Assembly: GCF_963576615.1 (NCBI RefSeq)
Contig: NC_088712.1
Location: 15,522,027 to 15,586,026 of the forward strand
Direction: 5' to 3'
Length of the DNA stretch: 64,000 nucleotides
Origin: Watersipora subatra
Lineage: Eukaryota > Bryozoa > Gymnolaemata > Cheilostomatida > Watersiporidae
Shown: in pieces, positions 22,734 to 34,204 of the stretch
How the letters are laid out: every line of letters starts with the position of its first letter
Numbering within the stretch: the first letter of the stretch is position 1
Made by a program: the position numbers and the translations under genes
The notes under the pieces: generated by a model
The model's input: the letters and a program-made list of their open reading frames with translations, nothing else
What the model was told of the DNA's origin: nothing
Database searches by the model: none

Positions 22734-25700
22734 CTATTCATGATCTGTCGGAAGGGTATCAAAACATTCGCATGTGCTTCTTGACCTGGAAATCGGACAT
22801 TTGCCGGAACCATACCCCTTAGCTTTGCACTTTATAGTGCATTGCTTGTCACTTATGCATTTGAGACATACCTCGCAGACACAGTCTCCTTGCACGTCAC
22901 ATTTGCTATATATACATCCATAACGCTCGCACAAACTTGTACAAGCTCGGGTGTCGCATTTCGCTTCTGAGAGCGTCAAATCTGAAACATTAATACCGAG
23001 AATGAGATGAGGATTTATTTGCTAATTGTAATTTTTGTATTGCCAATTGATAATTGCTTGTTAGTTGCTAATTAACAAACAATTAGCAATTTACAAGCAA
23101 TTAGCAATTGGCAATACAAAAATTAAGGGTTTATTGCAGTTAAGGGTTGTTAATTGCTAATTAACAAGTGCAAGTTGCTCATTAGTAAATGCTAGTTTTT
23201 CACTGTAAATTGTCATATGCCAGTTTACATTTGCTAGCAGCCTATTAATAGGTGAAAGTTGTTAATACACGATCGTGTTGTCAAGATCTTATACTTGTAT
23301 ATGACATAACTTCATCAAGCAATTTGCAGACAGCGTGGGCAATTTAGCAGTTTAAAGCTTTAGCAAAGAAAATAACATAATTCACTGTGCTACAGTTAAT
23401 AAGAACTTTTAACTGCTCAACTGAACACGAACCTACAGACATAAGCATCATTATTCAAATATTTTAAGAAAACGTTAAGTTCTCTGAAAGCCGAAGGTTT
23501 GTACCTGTTAAATTCTGTAAACTTTATAAAACTGTAATGCTTATTATGGATAGCTAGCTGTTGTCCAATGCACAGCGGATTGGGTTTGAAAACATTTTAA
23601 AGAAGTAAATTCATACAAACATTATTAAAAGACAAATATTAGAGCAGCAAACATTTTTATAATATTGTGAGGCTAACTTGAATTGTTTTTATTTTGGCTG
23701 TTAATCAAAATAAAGATTTGCATCTTTTCAAAGCATGCTTGGGTCCAGCTGTTTGGTAGAGTAAAAGTGACCCTGTTCTTACTTTCTACCACTTCTGAAA
23801 CTGTCAGAACAACCTGAAAGGATGCCAGTGCAACACATCCAGTCTGACAGAGCCAGGTAGCCATTTCACTTGCTCAATGTGCAATGAACAGAGCTGGATC
23901 TTTAATGTACCCACGTTGTCAGTGGGGTACAAGAGGTGTCCAAGTTATGGTCTAGATTTGAAATACCCAGCAATTTAGAATTGAAAGCTTGCTAAAAGCT
24001 TTTGGTCAGATTGACATAAAGCAGGACGAACCACCAACACCACATGGTTGACAGTCAAATATGCTACAACCATAGCACCCTAGCACCCAGAGTGTCAGAT
24101 TGGCCTAGTGGTAGCATCTTTGACTGCCCTGACAGCCTGGATGCCAGGGTGTCAGGATGAAATGCAATAGTTAGCTAAAATATACCATTTTTTCCACTGT
24201 TGGAAGGCTTTTGCTTCTGTTACATGTATCTGTTACTATGAAATAAAAGTCAACCATATTTATAAAACAAATTTTAATCACATTCATTGCTTGGCAAAAC
24301 GATGTGTATTGTGTACTAAACTTTTAATTGTAGCAAACAAAGTTTTAGTGCATATTTTAGAGTGAAAATGCCTAGAGTGACTGTTATAAAACTGATAAAA
24401 AAAGAGGAACTATAAACAAGTGGCTATGAAAGTTGCTCAGAAACTTCCCAGAAAAATTTTCAGCAATGACTGACTAAATCTAAAATAATTTACTCCTTTC
24501 AAAAAGTACAACAAAAATGCTTGCTTTATAAATTCTTTACCTATTTTATTGGTCAGCAAATATACAAAGTGCTAGCTAACTTATAGAGTTATAAAAATCA
24601 ACTAGTATCAACTTTAACCTTTATTTAGTTTTGTCTCAAAATAGTACATTCCAGCAACACAAATTTTTTCAGGTGTTAAAAAATTGGTAGTAAGTTGTCC
24701 TACGCAGATTTTGAAAGGTGAGTAAAACATTGACTAGAAAAATACATAAGCAGTTTTTACTGGTTTGAAAATCGATCTGTAGAAAATTTAAAAGCAATCT
24801 CAAAACTTTTTAAGTATCAATAGTTGCAGTTGTTCAACAATTTGAAAATACTTTTATGCTAGATTATAAATACCTTAATTTTTTCTCAAACTTTAAGTTT
24901 ACAAATGACCTCACACAAAAGTTTAGTAAAATTCATCAGAAAACATCAGTGTTAGTCTTTTTTATTAGTTGCAAATGTTTTTCAAATTTTATGACCAATA
25001 TATTTTAAGATTAAAGTTCACAAAAATTGATCACAATTAAGATACTAATTGAAAATTAAAATACTCAGAATAAACAAAATTGCAGTTATGTTGTCTATAG
25101 CCGCACAGTGACAGACATAATACAATCGGTTATTTCTGCAACGTGAACATATTAGCCGATGGCAACTATATCAGCAATAACAACTAGTGACGTCATTTTG
25201 CTTGCATTTTTTCTGATTGTATTAACCTCAATCAACTTTTGTCAATTTTAATCTTGAAACATAGCAGTGAGATCACTTCAAACATCAAAAAACAATTGAA
25301 AACAATAAAAAGATGCTAAAAATTTCTGATAAAATCTACAAAGATTTTCACAGGTCTATTTTAAACTTGAAATGTGTTACAAATTTTGATGCATGCACTC
25401 ACCGGTTTTTTAACAATAAAAACTTTGAAAACAAAATTTTTAACAAAAGTTCCAGCAAAATGTTAAAAACTATGAATCGTTTCAGATGGAACCTTTTAGC
25501 TATTAGTATTTGAATTAATCTAGTTTGTTTTTAGAATTAATCCAAAATTATTATTTTTTGGTGAACTGACAACAGCCTGCTTGTAGCCAAACCTAATAGA
25601 AGAATGTGCATATACTGTTTCTGTTATTGAAACACAATTAAATTTTGAAATGAATATACTAAAAATATTGCATCTTACACCAAAGACAAAATAGGTCCTA

Positions 25701-26738
25701 AAAACTACTGATTAACTTCAAAAGATGGTGAAACAAGTGAAAATATAGTTGAACAAAAATTTTATATAAGATGTAAAAATAATGGTATTTACTAAACAAA
25801 GGAGTTCACTAAAACATAAAAAACCTACAAAAAATTATGTGTTTGAAATATCGAAAGTTTTCAATTGACTCTTGACTCATCAAAAAATTGACGTTTTAAA
25901 GAATTTAGTAACCTTGACGTTTAACTTTTGATTTGATAATGATCAAAAACACTAACACAGGCTGACTGGAGAGATGCATGTGTCTTTTCGTAATTGTAAA
26001 TAATCTCACCGAACCAATCTGTTACATTACACTTGTTATAGTCTATTCAGCATCTGATGAACTAATAAACCGTTCTGCTAAAGTACTGATAAAAATAAAA
26101 ACAAAGACAACTGTCCACAAATTATAAACTTGTATTTTTGAAGCAAAACCCCGGTGAATACAGGAGTTGAAAACACAAGCCCTTAAAAAGAAAATGTCAT
26201 AGTACCAAGATAGAGCACTTATGTACTAACCTTCATGCAATAACATTTTTCTGAAAATGCAATCGATAAGGCAACCAACGTTTTGCTTAATTAGCCAGTT
26301 TATTAAAATGTCATTTTAGCCACCTGTGCTAATCAGCCACTTTCCAAAGCGCCAAAAACATTTGACTAATTTTGGAGAATTGCTTGGCGAGGGGATGGGG
26401 TGAGAACTTTTGACATTCAGTTTTGTAAAGTAAGGCTCCAAACAACTACACTAATTAAACGCAACCCCGCAAGCAAAATGCGTGAAAAGTAAATTGAAGT
26501 TCAACAACTAACAATAATACAGATGAAATCTGAAAACAGATCATTAAATGATAATTTTCAATTGTACCCAGACAATCTCACGACATATTGGCTAAAAATC
26601 AAGTAACCATAATAGTACCAAGTAACAAAAATAGTGAAAAGTAAAACACCAAATCTCCAGGGATCAAGGTAAAACTGATGTATACTTACATAATACAAGC
26701 ATAAGCAGTACAGAGAAGATGCTTAACTTCATTCCCAT
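22734..26738 (-). CDS. Secreted two-domain CSαβ cysteine-rich peptide
   Basis: Minus strand, two exons: 26738-26690 (signal MGMKLSIFSVLLMLVL, donor GTAAGTATA) and 22981-22734 (acceptor TGTTTCAG); intron 3.7 kb, phase 1; 98 residues. D1, residues 25-55: C-x4-C-x3-C-x4-C-x4-C-x5-C-x-C-x2-C. D2, residues 58-89: C-x5-C-x3-C-x9-C-x8-C-x-C with GKC and CEC, the classic six-Cys invertebrate-defensin spacing. After the last Cys comes an acidic tail FDTLPTDHE; the third domain of the paralogues is absent. Fourteen Cys, an even number. AATAAA at 22662-22657 on the same strand. The pairing of the exons rests on phase, strand and order, without transcript evidence; the alternative is that exon 1 serves another exon 2. 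Confidence 0.75.
23029..23125. repeat. Large imperfect hairpin just upstream of the 3' splice site of the two-domain gene
   Basis: Arms of about 45 bp (TAATTTTTGTATTGCCAATTG... against CAATTGGCAATACAAAAATTA) centred near 23077, with ATTAGCAATT words repeated. It is inside the intron, 50-145 nt before the acceptor of exon 2. Confidence 0.8.
23126..24092. other. Intronic sequence, nothing recognised
   Basis: Part of the 3.7-kb intron of the minus-strand gene. Short CTAATTAACAAG words repeat to about 23175; otherwise no repeat or gene was recognised. Confidence 0.45.
24093..24165 (+). repeat. tRNA-like (SINE head) remnant
   Basis: TTGGCCTAGTGGTAGCATC matches a pol III A box/D-arm region (TGGCNNAGTGG), and CCTGGATGCCAGG downstream looks like a T stem whose loop has lost bases of the B box. 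This suggests a decayed tRNA gene or a tRNA-derived SINE head, not a working tRNA. Confidence 0.3.
24166..25149. other. Intronic/intergenic, nothing recognised
   Basis: AT-rich sequence without recognisable features. Confidence 0.45.
25150..25345 (+). repeat. Interspersed repeat (SINE-like), copy 2
   Basis: Same ordered blocks as 20205-20375, here with AACTAGTGACGTCATTTTG (a palindromic TGACGTCA core) and GAAACATAGCAGTGAGATCA. Located in the intron of the two-domain gene. Confidence 0.65.
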
Positions 26739-26930
26739 TGCTAATATTCTATCGATATTTCTCTGAGAAGAAAGGGTTTCAAAGTGAAACCTTTTTTTGT
26801 TTACCAACAAGTAGAGTTGGCGCTATTGAAATACTCATGTAGGTAACTACCTACCATCTATATGAGCAGATAGAGACTTCAGGTGAAATGAAGTGGAACT
26901 GAAGTTGAAATAAAATTAATGCAGGAGCAT
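25700..26930. repeat. Segmental duplication, copy 2 (partner 1-3000), uninterrupted
   Basis: Collinear with 1-294 and 2104-3000. At about 26089-26092 it reads GCTAAAGTACTGATAAA, the empty counterpart of the pogo insertion in copy 1. It carries the promoter and signal exon of the two-domain gene, whose upstream TTTGTTTACCAAC forkhead-type motif (about 26800) is kept. Confidence 0.8.
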
Positions 26931-27236
26931 GAATTTTCCAGGTTTATTAATTGAGTGGTACTTACTGCATTTGCATTAATCAAAAAAGTAGAAAAAGTAT
27001 TTAGTTATGAGCTGCAAAAACAAAACTTGTGTACTGAAGCAGAATGTTTTCTATGCATTTTGTGTTTGATTGGTTGTCGGTTGAAAACATGTTAACCATC
27101 AGTGCAGCTCCTAAATTTTCTCTTCATCAGCTAAGCATTTTTTAAGGGTGTTTGTTATTGATCAATTATATGCGCCATTGCAAACACTTTGTATTGCAAT
27201 TCAGACAGATTGTCTAGCGACAGACCAGACAGAGTC

Positions 27237-28166
27237 ATGCTGAAGACCACAGTTATTTATGATGCTTTTCTAAGTATTATATGGAAGTATATGTAATATA
27301 TTATAATAGTACTACAATTTATTAAAATGATCCGGTATGTAATTATAAAGATTACATTGTGTCATTATCATTAGTAAATTATTATATAAAAAATATTAAT
27401 TATATCATTATGTTATTACTCTGATTGTATTCGTCGTAATATGTATGGTATTACTAAATCACTATGATATTATTACTATAGTAAGATCTGTAAGTGCACA
27501 AATTATATCATTATGTTACTAATATGTTATTAAAATATCTTTTTATGTGACTGTATGCACTGTGCAATAGTTATGACACTACATGTATATTAATAACATG
27601 GTGTGTAATATATTAGCACAGCGCTATTACATTATTAGTTTATACATATCGTGTATAAATTAATAATGTGTATATCTTATACATATAGTGTATAAGATTT
27701 ATACACATTTATATGTACTATATTATTCTAGTTTTATGATGTTAATAATCTTTTTTTATATGTAATTATATTTATTTTATTATCATAGTATTATGGTGTT
27801 ATCAAAGCTATCTTATATGTAAGGATATGTATTTAATTATTGCTGTATTTTTATTATGGTATTATATTATAATATTATATATTACCAGAATAAAAATACA
27901 GCAGTAATAAAGTACATATTCTTACATAAGATAATATTAATAACATCATAATAATATGATAATTAAATAAATATAATTACATATAAAACTACATTAATAA
28001 TATCATAACACTAGAATAATATAGTTCATATAAGTATGTATAAATCTAAACTAATAATTTAAAAGCGTTGTACTAATATATTAAGCACATTGGTGTTCAT
28101 ATACATGTAATATATACATGCAGATGAGTACTGTAACACTGGTGTCAGTGTACTCGGTGTCCCTAG
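27237..28166 (+). pseudogene. Dead copy of the three-domain CSαβ gene
   Basis: Exon 1 at 27237-27282 is a clear copy of 10970-11015 (MLKTTVIY...), but the splice donor GTAAGT is GGAAGT, and the hydrophobic core gains Tyr-Asp. Of exon 2 only the last 40-45 bases survive (28121-28166), still readable as W-C-Q-C-T-R-C-P then TAG, matching the end of D3 of the 10970 gene. The rest of the exon and its acceptor are gone, replaced by an inverted repeat. It cannot encode a product. Confidence 0.85.
27600..28105. repeat. ~500-bp quasi-palindrome in the dead gene copy
   Basis: Left arm about 27600-27870 and right arm about 27875-28105 are inverted copies (TGCTGTATTTTTATT at 27841-27855 against AATAAAAATACAGCA at 27889-27903, with similarity extending outward over the intron repeats). 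The left arm corresponds to the intron of the 10970 gene; the right arm occupies the place of most of exon 2. Confidence 0.75.
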
Positions 28167-28579
28167 AAGAAAGGCTATCCAGCTACAGAAAAAAATTAAC
28201 TATTATAGCCAAAATATAATGACCTAAATTTTTCATATATGCTAAGACTATGAAATTATAAACAATTTTAAATATTTTTTGTAAATAATTTTTATTTTAT
28301 GTATTTTTTATTTAGGAAAATGAAATTTTATTTGGTGGTGGCTCAAAGAGTAGGCAACGGTACAGCATAATATATTGTCTAAATACATGTGGATCAATGA
28401 CCGTTATTATGGCAGATATAGATATTGCCTTTCGTTGTATATACATTAATGTTAACACTTTTTTAAAAGACTCAGTGTTGATTGAATTACAGTGAGATTT
28501 TATTTATACATACGTATTCATATTATTTTTGATATCTTTAACATATCAATGTAAAATTTATTAAAATACCAGCATCAGG

Positions 28580-29250
28580 TAGCATACTAATGTTTCATGA
28601 CTTACTTTTTGCTCCTTTTAACATGTGTTTGCCATGGATTAGGAGCAAAATTACATGTGTATTTTTCCAGTTTTTGTTTTTTAAGACAACTGGTCAGTAG
28701 CTTCAATAAGGTTTTGTAGTATGTTTTTCTATATTATTAAAATGATTTTTATTTATTATTTTAATGAAATAGATCTTATTAAATAAATGCATGCATAAAT
28801 GTATCTATTTCTGATCATGTTTATATTTTTTATCAATTTATACACTTATTTGTTTAAAGGAATGATGTTGCCTAAAATTCTTTATGCTGATAAAATATTT
28901 GCTTATTTGCAGATTATGTTATCAAATTTTTAGTTATTTATCTTTTGGTCACACAAATCTTTAATCAACTTGATGGCGTTTTAGTGCAATTTGGTTATAG
29001 ATTTTGATAAACTCCGATCAAATATTGTCAAGTAAAACATTACAGTTTATTTATTAAAATTTACATTTTAATAAATTGTAGTACTAATATAATATATTAC
29101 ATATACTCCCATATAATGCTTAAAAAACATTATAAATAACTGTGGTCTTCAGCATGACTCTGTCTGGTCTGCCGCTAGACAATCTGTCTGAATTGCAATA
29201 CAAAGTGTTTGCAATGGCGCATATAATTGATCAATAACAAACACACTTGC
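28580..29250 (-). repeat. Inverted partial third copy of the gene block
   Basis: Read on the minus strand it starts with the promoter and exon 1 (29250-29110, matching 27165-27340) and then jumps directly to sequence matching 30138-30600. It forms a ~460-bp-arm inverted repeat with 30138-30600 (spacer about 1.1 kb). The gene body between is deleted. Confidence 0.75.
29110..29155 (-). pseudogene. Inverted exon-1 fragment of the CSαβ gene
   Basis: ATG at 29155 on the minus strand, MLKTTVIYNVF then TAA. The donor position reads GGGAGT. It is a copy of exon 1 with a stop inside the signal peptide; no exon 2 follows. Confidence 0.8.
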
Positions 29251-31203
29251 GCAAAGTACTACAAGCAGTGACTGATGCATGATGGGATGCACATATGCTG
29301 AGCAGCAATCTCAACTTTTATCTTCAAGCAAAAAACGGGAGAAATTTCATATTTTTGTGTAGAATCTTTTTAATGTTGGCTTTATATTTATTTAAGCGTT
29401 TTACAACACAGAACCACATATACTGAATGTAAATCATTTTTGTAGATTGAAAAAAGTTATAAACTCATTTCAACTTTGTACTGGAGTTACATGAAAACAA
29501 ATAGAATAGTAATTCTGTACAAACTTCAGTCAGTTGTTTCTGCAAAAAACTATGTAATAGCCAAAAACTAAAGATAAAATTATGATACATGTATTTCTGA
29601 TTATTATTTTTTAAAATGACACTTTTTACCATATTTGTAAATTTGACAAATGTGAGAATACAACTCATGCTCATATGCTCTCAAAATAAAACAAATCAAA
29701 ATTTTTAACATATTTGTAAATTATATTTGCTGAAGATGTGAGAATACAACAAGGTTGAAAATATTTCTCAATTAAGATATGCCGTATATATTTATATATA
29801 ATAAAATACTAAACACAGGCATTGCAATACATCTAAATATATATAATATATTATTAATATATTATTATTATTATATAATACACTAGTATTACCAATCATT
29901 TTAATATTGGTTAGAGTTGTACCTGTAATAGTAGAAAAGGTCTGTAGCTATTTGAGAGTTATTGGAGACTTCTAATGTTTCCATAACAAAGAAACCAGAC
30001 CAAAAATTAGAAGAATATACCGTAAATTATAAAAACTCAGCAGTGACATTCTTTGCAAAACTTAAGGACTACCTAGTTAATTAGTTTAAAATGGAAACTT
30101 TATGCAGCGGCGTGTATCAAAAATTGTGATGTAGTACTTGAAAATATTTGATCAGAGTTTATCAAAATCAATAACCAAATTGCACTAAAAGTCATGAAGT
30201 TTATTTAAAGTGTTGTTTGACAAAAACTTGAAAATACCAAAAATTTAATAGCATAATCTGCAAATAAGCAAATATTGAATCAACATAAAGAATTTTTAGG
30301 CAACATAATTCCTTCAAACAAATAAGTGTATAAAATGATAAGAAATATAAACAGAAATAGAAACATTTATGCATGCATTTATTTAATAACATGTATTTTA
30401 TTAAATAAAATAGGAAATAAAATTCATTTTAATGATTTAGAAAAAAATGTTACAAAAACCTATTGAAGCTACTGACCAGCTGTCCTAAAAAAATCTGAAA
30501 TTTGAAAAATACCCATGTATTTTTGCTCCTGGTTCATGGCGACCACATTTTAAAAGGAGCAAAAAGTAGGTCATGAAACATTGATTTGCCACCTGATATT
30601 GATAAAAGTACAAGTAAGTGTCATTAAATAGATGTAATAGTTCTACATTGTAGCAGTAAAATTCACAGTGGTGGTACAGTGTGTCTCTGTAATAACTGGC
30701 AACACTTGGGTAGTTGACATAATTCGAACGAAGCTGCTTTAGTTGGTCCTAGTATTGACCAATGGCTTCGCTCATTGTGAGATCTCCATGGAAGAAAGAC
30801 ATAGCCAATATGTCTAGTAGGAATTCTAGGCAAAGGAGCTGGCGAAGAAACCTTTCATGCAGTAGTACAACGCATTAATGGTACTCAAACTTCGTAATAT
30901 GTTGGAGCGCAGGAAAAAATTAAGACAGATGCTTTTGCACACATCCTTTAATGAGGCATAAACTACCAATCTGTGACTTGGCACTTAGCGCTTAGACTTT
31001 GGGTAACTTCTTTGTTTGTAAATCGAAACCTTCTACTGCACTTCTATAGATGTATTTGATGTACAATTTGCATTTAATTTACTCTACAAAACACTTAACA
31101 ATTTTAACCAAAACATATATATATATTTATATTGTTCATGGAAATATACATGTACATTTATTTTGACTGAAAATATACTTGTATATTTATAATGCACAAT
31201 ATT

Positions 31204-31460
31204 ATTGCATTGATTGTACTCAAGCTTCATATTAAGTTGGAGCGCAAAGGAAAATTCAAGACCAGATGCTTTTGCTGACATTCTTTATGAGGAGTAGTGC
31301 TATCCTTAGTAGTGCTAAGTGCTAAGTACACCAAGCTTCTGCATTTAAACTGATAGACATTGAAAAATTTCCCTGTCTGTAAATTAAAACATTCTACTGC
31401 ACTTCCGTAGATTTATTTAATATTTAGTATACAAAAGAATCACTTGTAATATAACCACTT
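31204..31460. repeat. Additional partial copy of 14390-14660
   Basis: Shares GTTGGAGCGCA, TTCAAGA-CAGATGCTTTTG, AGTGCTAAGTACACCAAGC, CTGTCTGTAAAT and TCTACTGCA blocks in the same order with 14400-14640, just 0.3 kb after the main duplication block (which ends in the related stretch 30890-31050). Confidence 0.75.
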
Positions 31461-31555
31461 AATAATTTTATTCAAAGTATACATGTATATCCATATTGAG
31501 CTTAGAAACATGCATGCAAATTTATATTGTATATTTAAATATATATATATATATA

Positions 31556-32921
31556 CCCTAGGACACTTATATTTCGCTAGTATTTAGTTTCGTGAGTAGC
31601 TCAGAGAGTAAAATTTCGAAGCAACTTAATTTCGCAGCTCTGATGGGTGCGAAAATATAGTGATGTGAAAATAAATGCAGTGGAACAAACATAATTAGAT
31701 TCCTCAGGTTCAGTTCACCAATAAAATTTTTTTTCAATTTGCGACTAGTTTGTATTTGTGAACCGCAGGTAGAATGGTGCGGGCGAGGTCGAAAATGCAA
31801 TTTGATCGCTTGCTGCCATTTGTTTCTTGGACTATCAACAGGCCCGTTTTTACTGGGACAGCTGGCCGGCTGAGCCGCCCCAACTTTTTGGGGATTTTTT
31901 ACGGTAAGTACAGTCCAACTTGGATAACTCGCCCTCAGATAAAATGTAACATTTCATCTCAAACACAAGGTCAACTCAAACGGATTTGTTTGGTCAGTTC
32001 CAATGCAATGATAAATTCCTTCAGATAACTCGACCTCAACATCATTTATTCGAAAAGTTATTTGCCCAACAGCCATGGACGCGGTTTTTATCGCTGTAGA
32101 ATATCACTTCATTCCAAGCCATAGAGACAAACATCAACTTCTAGTAGTTCTTAGGCATCATTGTTATCATCATCAGAGGCAAAATATTTTTGTTAACGAC
32201 TTTTATAAAGGTTTGCAAAAGATTAAGTTTTATCAAACACCCGCTTGGCCATGTCCCATCGAAAGCGTAAAAGCCTCCGAATAAACTTACAATAAAATCC
32301 GCAAAATTGATCTTTGTTAAAACGCTCAAAAGAAAAAAAATGTCTTTTTTCTGAACGTTTTAACTGCGGTCATGTTTTGCCTATTTTAATTTAAAAAGCT
32401 GTCTCGCCAGTCACATCACTTAAAACAAAACAAATCTCAAAAAATTACAAGTTATTGAAGAGGTGTCAGTGGTGACTCCAAACCTTTCCAGAGCCATGCT
32501 GCTTGTGTAGTACTGCGAGTGTCAGTGAGTCTTATTTTCTTTCAACACACGGTGCTCACTGCATTGATTGATGTCCCCAGCAAACAATAACGCTACTAAT
32601 CCGTGTGCATTGACATCAAATTCCCATCATTATAAATCATTCTTAATGGGAAAATAATCATAATTAATTGCAAAATAATAGCGTAATAAATTTTGACAGT
32701 CAAATTATTTTGTTGGTTTATATTTTAACGATGCTATAGTGGTCGTTAAAATAAATGTCGTTATAAAATTCTATTCTACAGTATCAATGAACAAAGCTAT
32801 TTAGTTTCGCTTTTTCGCGCGTTTGTCATGATAGTTTAGTTTCGCACATGAAACTTTCGCGAGAGGATGACAACGCGAAAACGTGAAAGTTAGATGCCGC
32901 GAATACAAAAGTGTCCTAGGG
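31556..32921. mobile_element. TA-target TIR transposon family 'CCCTAGGACACTT', copy 1
   Basis: 1366 bp with 13-bp perfect terminal inverted repeats (CCCTAGGACACTT) flanked by TA on both sides. Both ends are rich in TTTCGC/GCGAAA subterminal motifs (31570-31650, 32808-32890). A second copy lies at 41456-42663. No transposase frame was recognised, so it is non-autonomous. The TA duplication points to the Tc1/mariner-like group, but the family was not identified. It is inserted in an ATACATGTA minisatellite. Confidence 0.85.
31911..32060. mobile_element. Nested transposon end inside copy 1 (tentative)
   Basis: Directly after a TA, CAGTCCAACTTGGATAACTCG begins a block with repeated GATAACTCG motifs (31923, 32031) and absent from the sister copy at 41456-42663. 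The form CAGT...GGATAACTCGA is seen at ends of pogo/Tc1-like elements; the other end was not found. Confidence 0.35.
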
Positions 32922-32923
32922 TA

Positions 32924-33065
32924 TATTAATATTGTACATGTAAATATACTTGTATATTTATGGTCTGCATAAATGTATACACACACGTTTATCCTGCACA
33001 TATCAATATTTCTGAATATTTATATTGTACCAGTACATAGAAATATACATTTATATTGTGTATCT
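32924..33065. repeat. ACATGTA minisatellite, right part (split by transposon)
   Basis: Continues the array of 31480-31553 after the transposon insertion: units such as ATATTGTACATGTAAATATAC. Confidence 0.7.
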
Positions 33066-33076
33066 ATATATATACT

Positions 33077-33435
33077 TCTCAAAGTTTGTGTATATGTGTG
33101 TGTATGTGTGTCCTCTAGCTATAGCTCTTTAAATCTTGGAATAAATAATTTACACAAAATAAGATTTGATCTTGGAGCGTACCAGTTAGGCCACAGAGAC
33201 CGATTTCGAAGATAGCCGGTATATGTTGCTATGTTGGAGCAAATACCCAACGGCTTTGCGTACTAGGCAGGGTGATTGCGTAACATCACAAGATAAATAT
33301 CTTTCATTAGTAAGCATACCCAAATCTTCCATTGGCAACATCCCAGGCTACTAGCAAGCGGCAGCCAACTCATTATTTTTTATTGTTCATGAGCTAATTT
33401 TTAATGCCCGGGCAACACCGGAAAACACCGCTAAT
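33077..33435 (+). mobile_element. Non-autonomous Helitron-like element, copy 2
   Basis: Starts TCTCAAAGTTTGTG like the other two, has a different interior, and ends with CCCGGGCAACACCGG followed by AAAACACCG and CTAAT, fitting the CTRRT Helitron end. It lies 15 bp upstream of copy 3. Confidence 0.55.
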
Positions 33436-33450
33436 CTACATTTATATATT

Positions 33451-34204
33451 TCTCAAAGTATGTTTGTCATTCCGGTTATAGCGCGCACTGATTATTTTAC
33501 TGATGCGATCACGAATCACAATTTCCCTGTTAAGAAATATTTTTTGCAAGGTTCAATTACTATATTTGGGTTCACGGTCAATTCTTATAACGCGAACTAT
33601 TGTATTTTCTTCTTGGAAGGAGCTTCGAAATTATTTCTCCGTTCGATCAGAAAAAGACAGTGCAATATCTCATTTTACCTTTATACTGGGAATGAGAGGT
33701 ACCAGTATCAGTGTATTCAAAGTATTGACAAATAGCTTCTGGTGAAACAGTGATTTTTTTATACACACACACTTCTATGCGAGAATTGTTATTATTGATT
33801 CAAAATATTAAGATTTTTATTTTGTTTTCTCAGTTTGTATTAATTGTATCATTACTGAATTATTTTTATTGTAATCGTAGCAAAACCCACTTAATTTAGC
33901 TATTACTTGCTAATTAGTTCACATTTACAGCTAAACCATTTTATAGCTGTTTTATTTTTTTATATTTGTTTGACCAAAACATTTCCTTCATGATATGAAG
34001 TTTAAAAGCTGTTTGACAGAGTTTGAAACTTTTACAGTTGTTTTTATTTTCTCTCTTAATTTACTTCAATTACACAAAAAAACTTTTCTCATGATAGTGT
34101 TTTAAAAGTTTAGAATGAAAAACTTTGTTATATGTTAAATACAAATACATTTTCTGTCAAAAAGCCTCTTTATTGCCTGGGCAACGCCGGGTTGTACAGC
34201 TAGT
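33451..34204 (+). mobile_element. Non-autonomous Helitron-like element, copy 3
   Basis: Full-length relative of 5897-6665 (754 against 769 bp), ending GCCTGGGCAACGCCGGGTTG-TACAG-CTAGT. Open frames at 33460-33745 are not conserved in copy 1 and carry no known motif. Confidence 0.65.

Larger units (their letters stand above)
26985..31050. repeat. Segmental duplication of the 10970 gene block, rearranged
   Basis: Partner of 10525-14660, but with the gene broken, a palindrome at 27600-28105, and a piece (28580-29250) inverted. Collinear parts: 26985-27340, 28125-28560, 29260-30980. The inverted piece matches, as reverse complement, 27165-27340 (promoter and exon 1) fused directly to 30138-30600. 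Confidence 0.8.

Noticed and set aside
24093-24165. A functional tRNA gene
   Set aside because: The T loop is shortened and the B box is missing; only the D-arm region is convincing.
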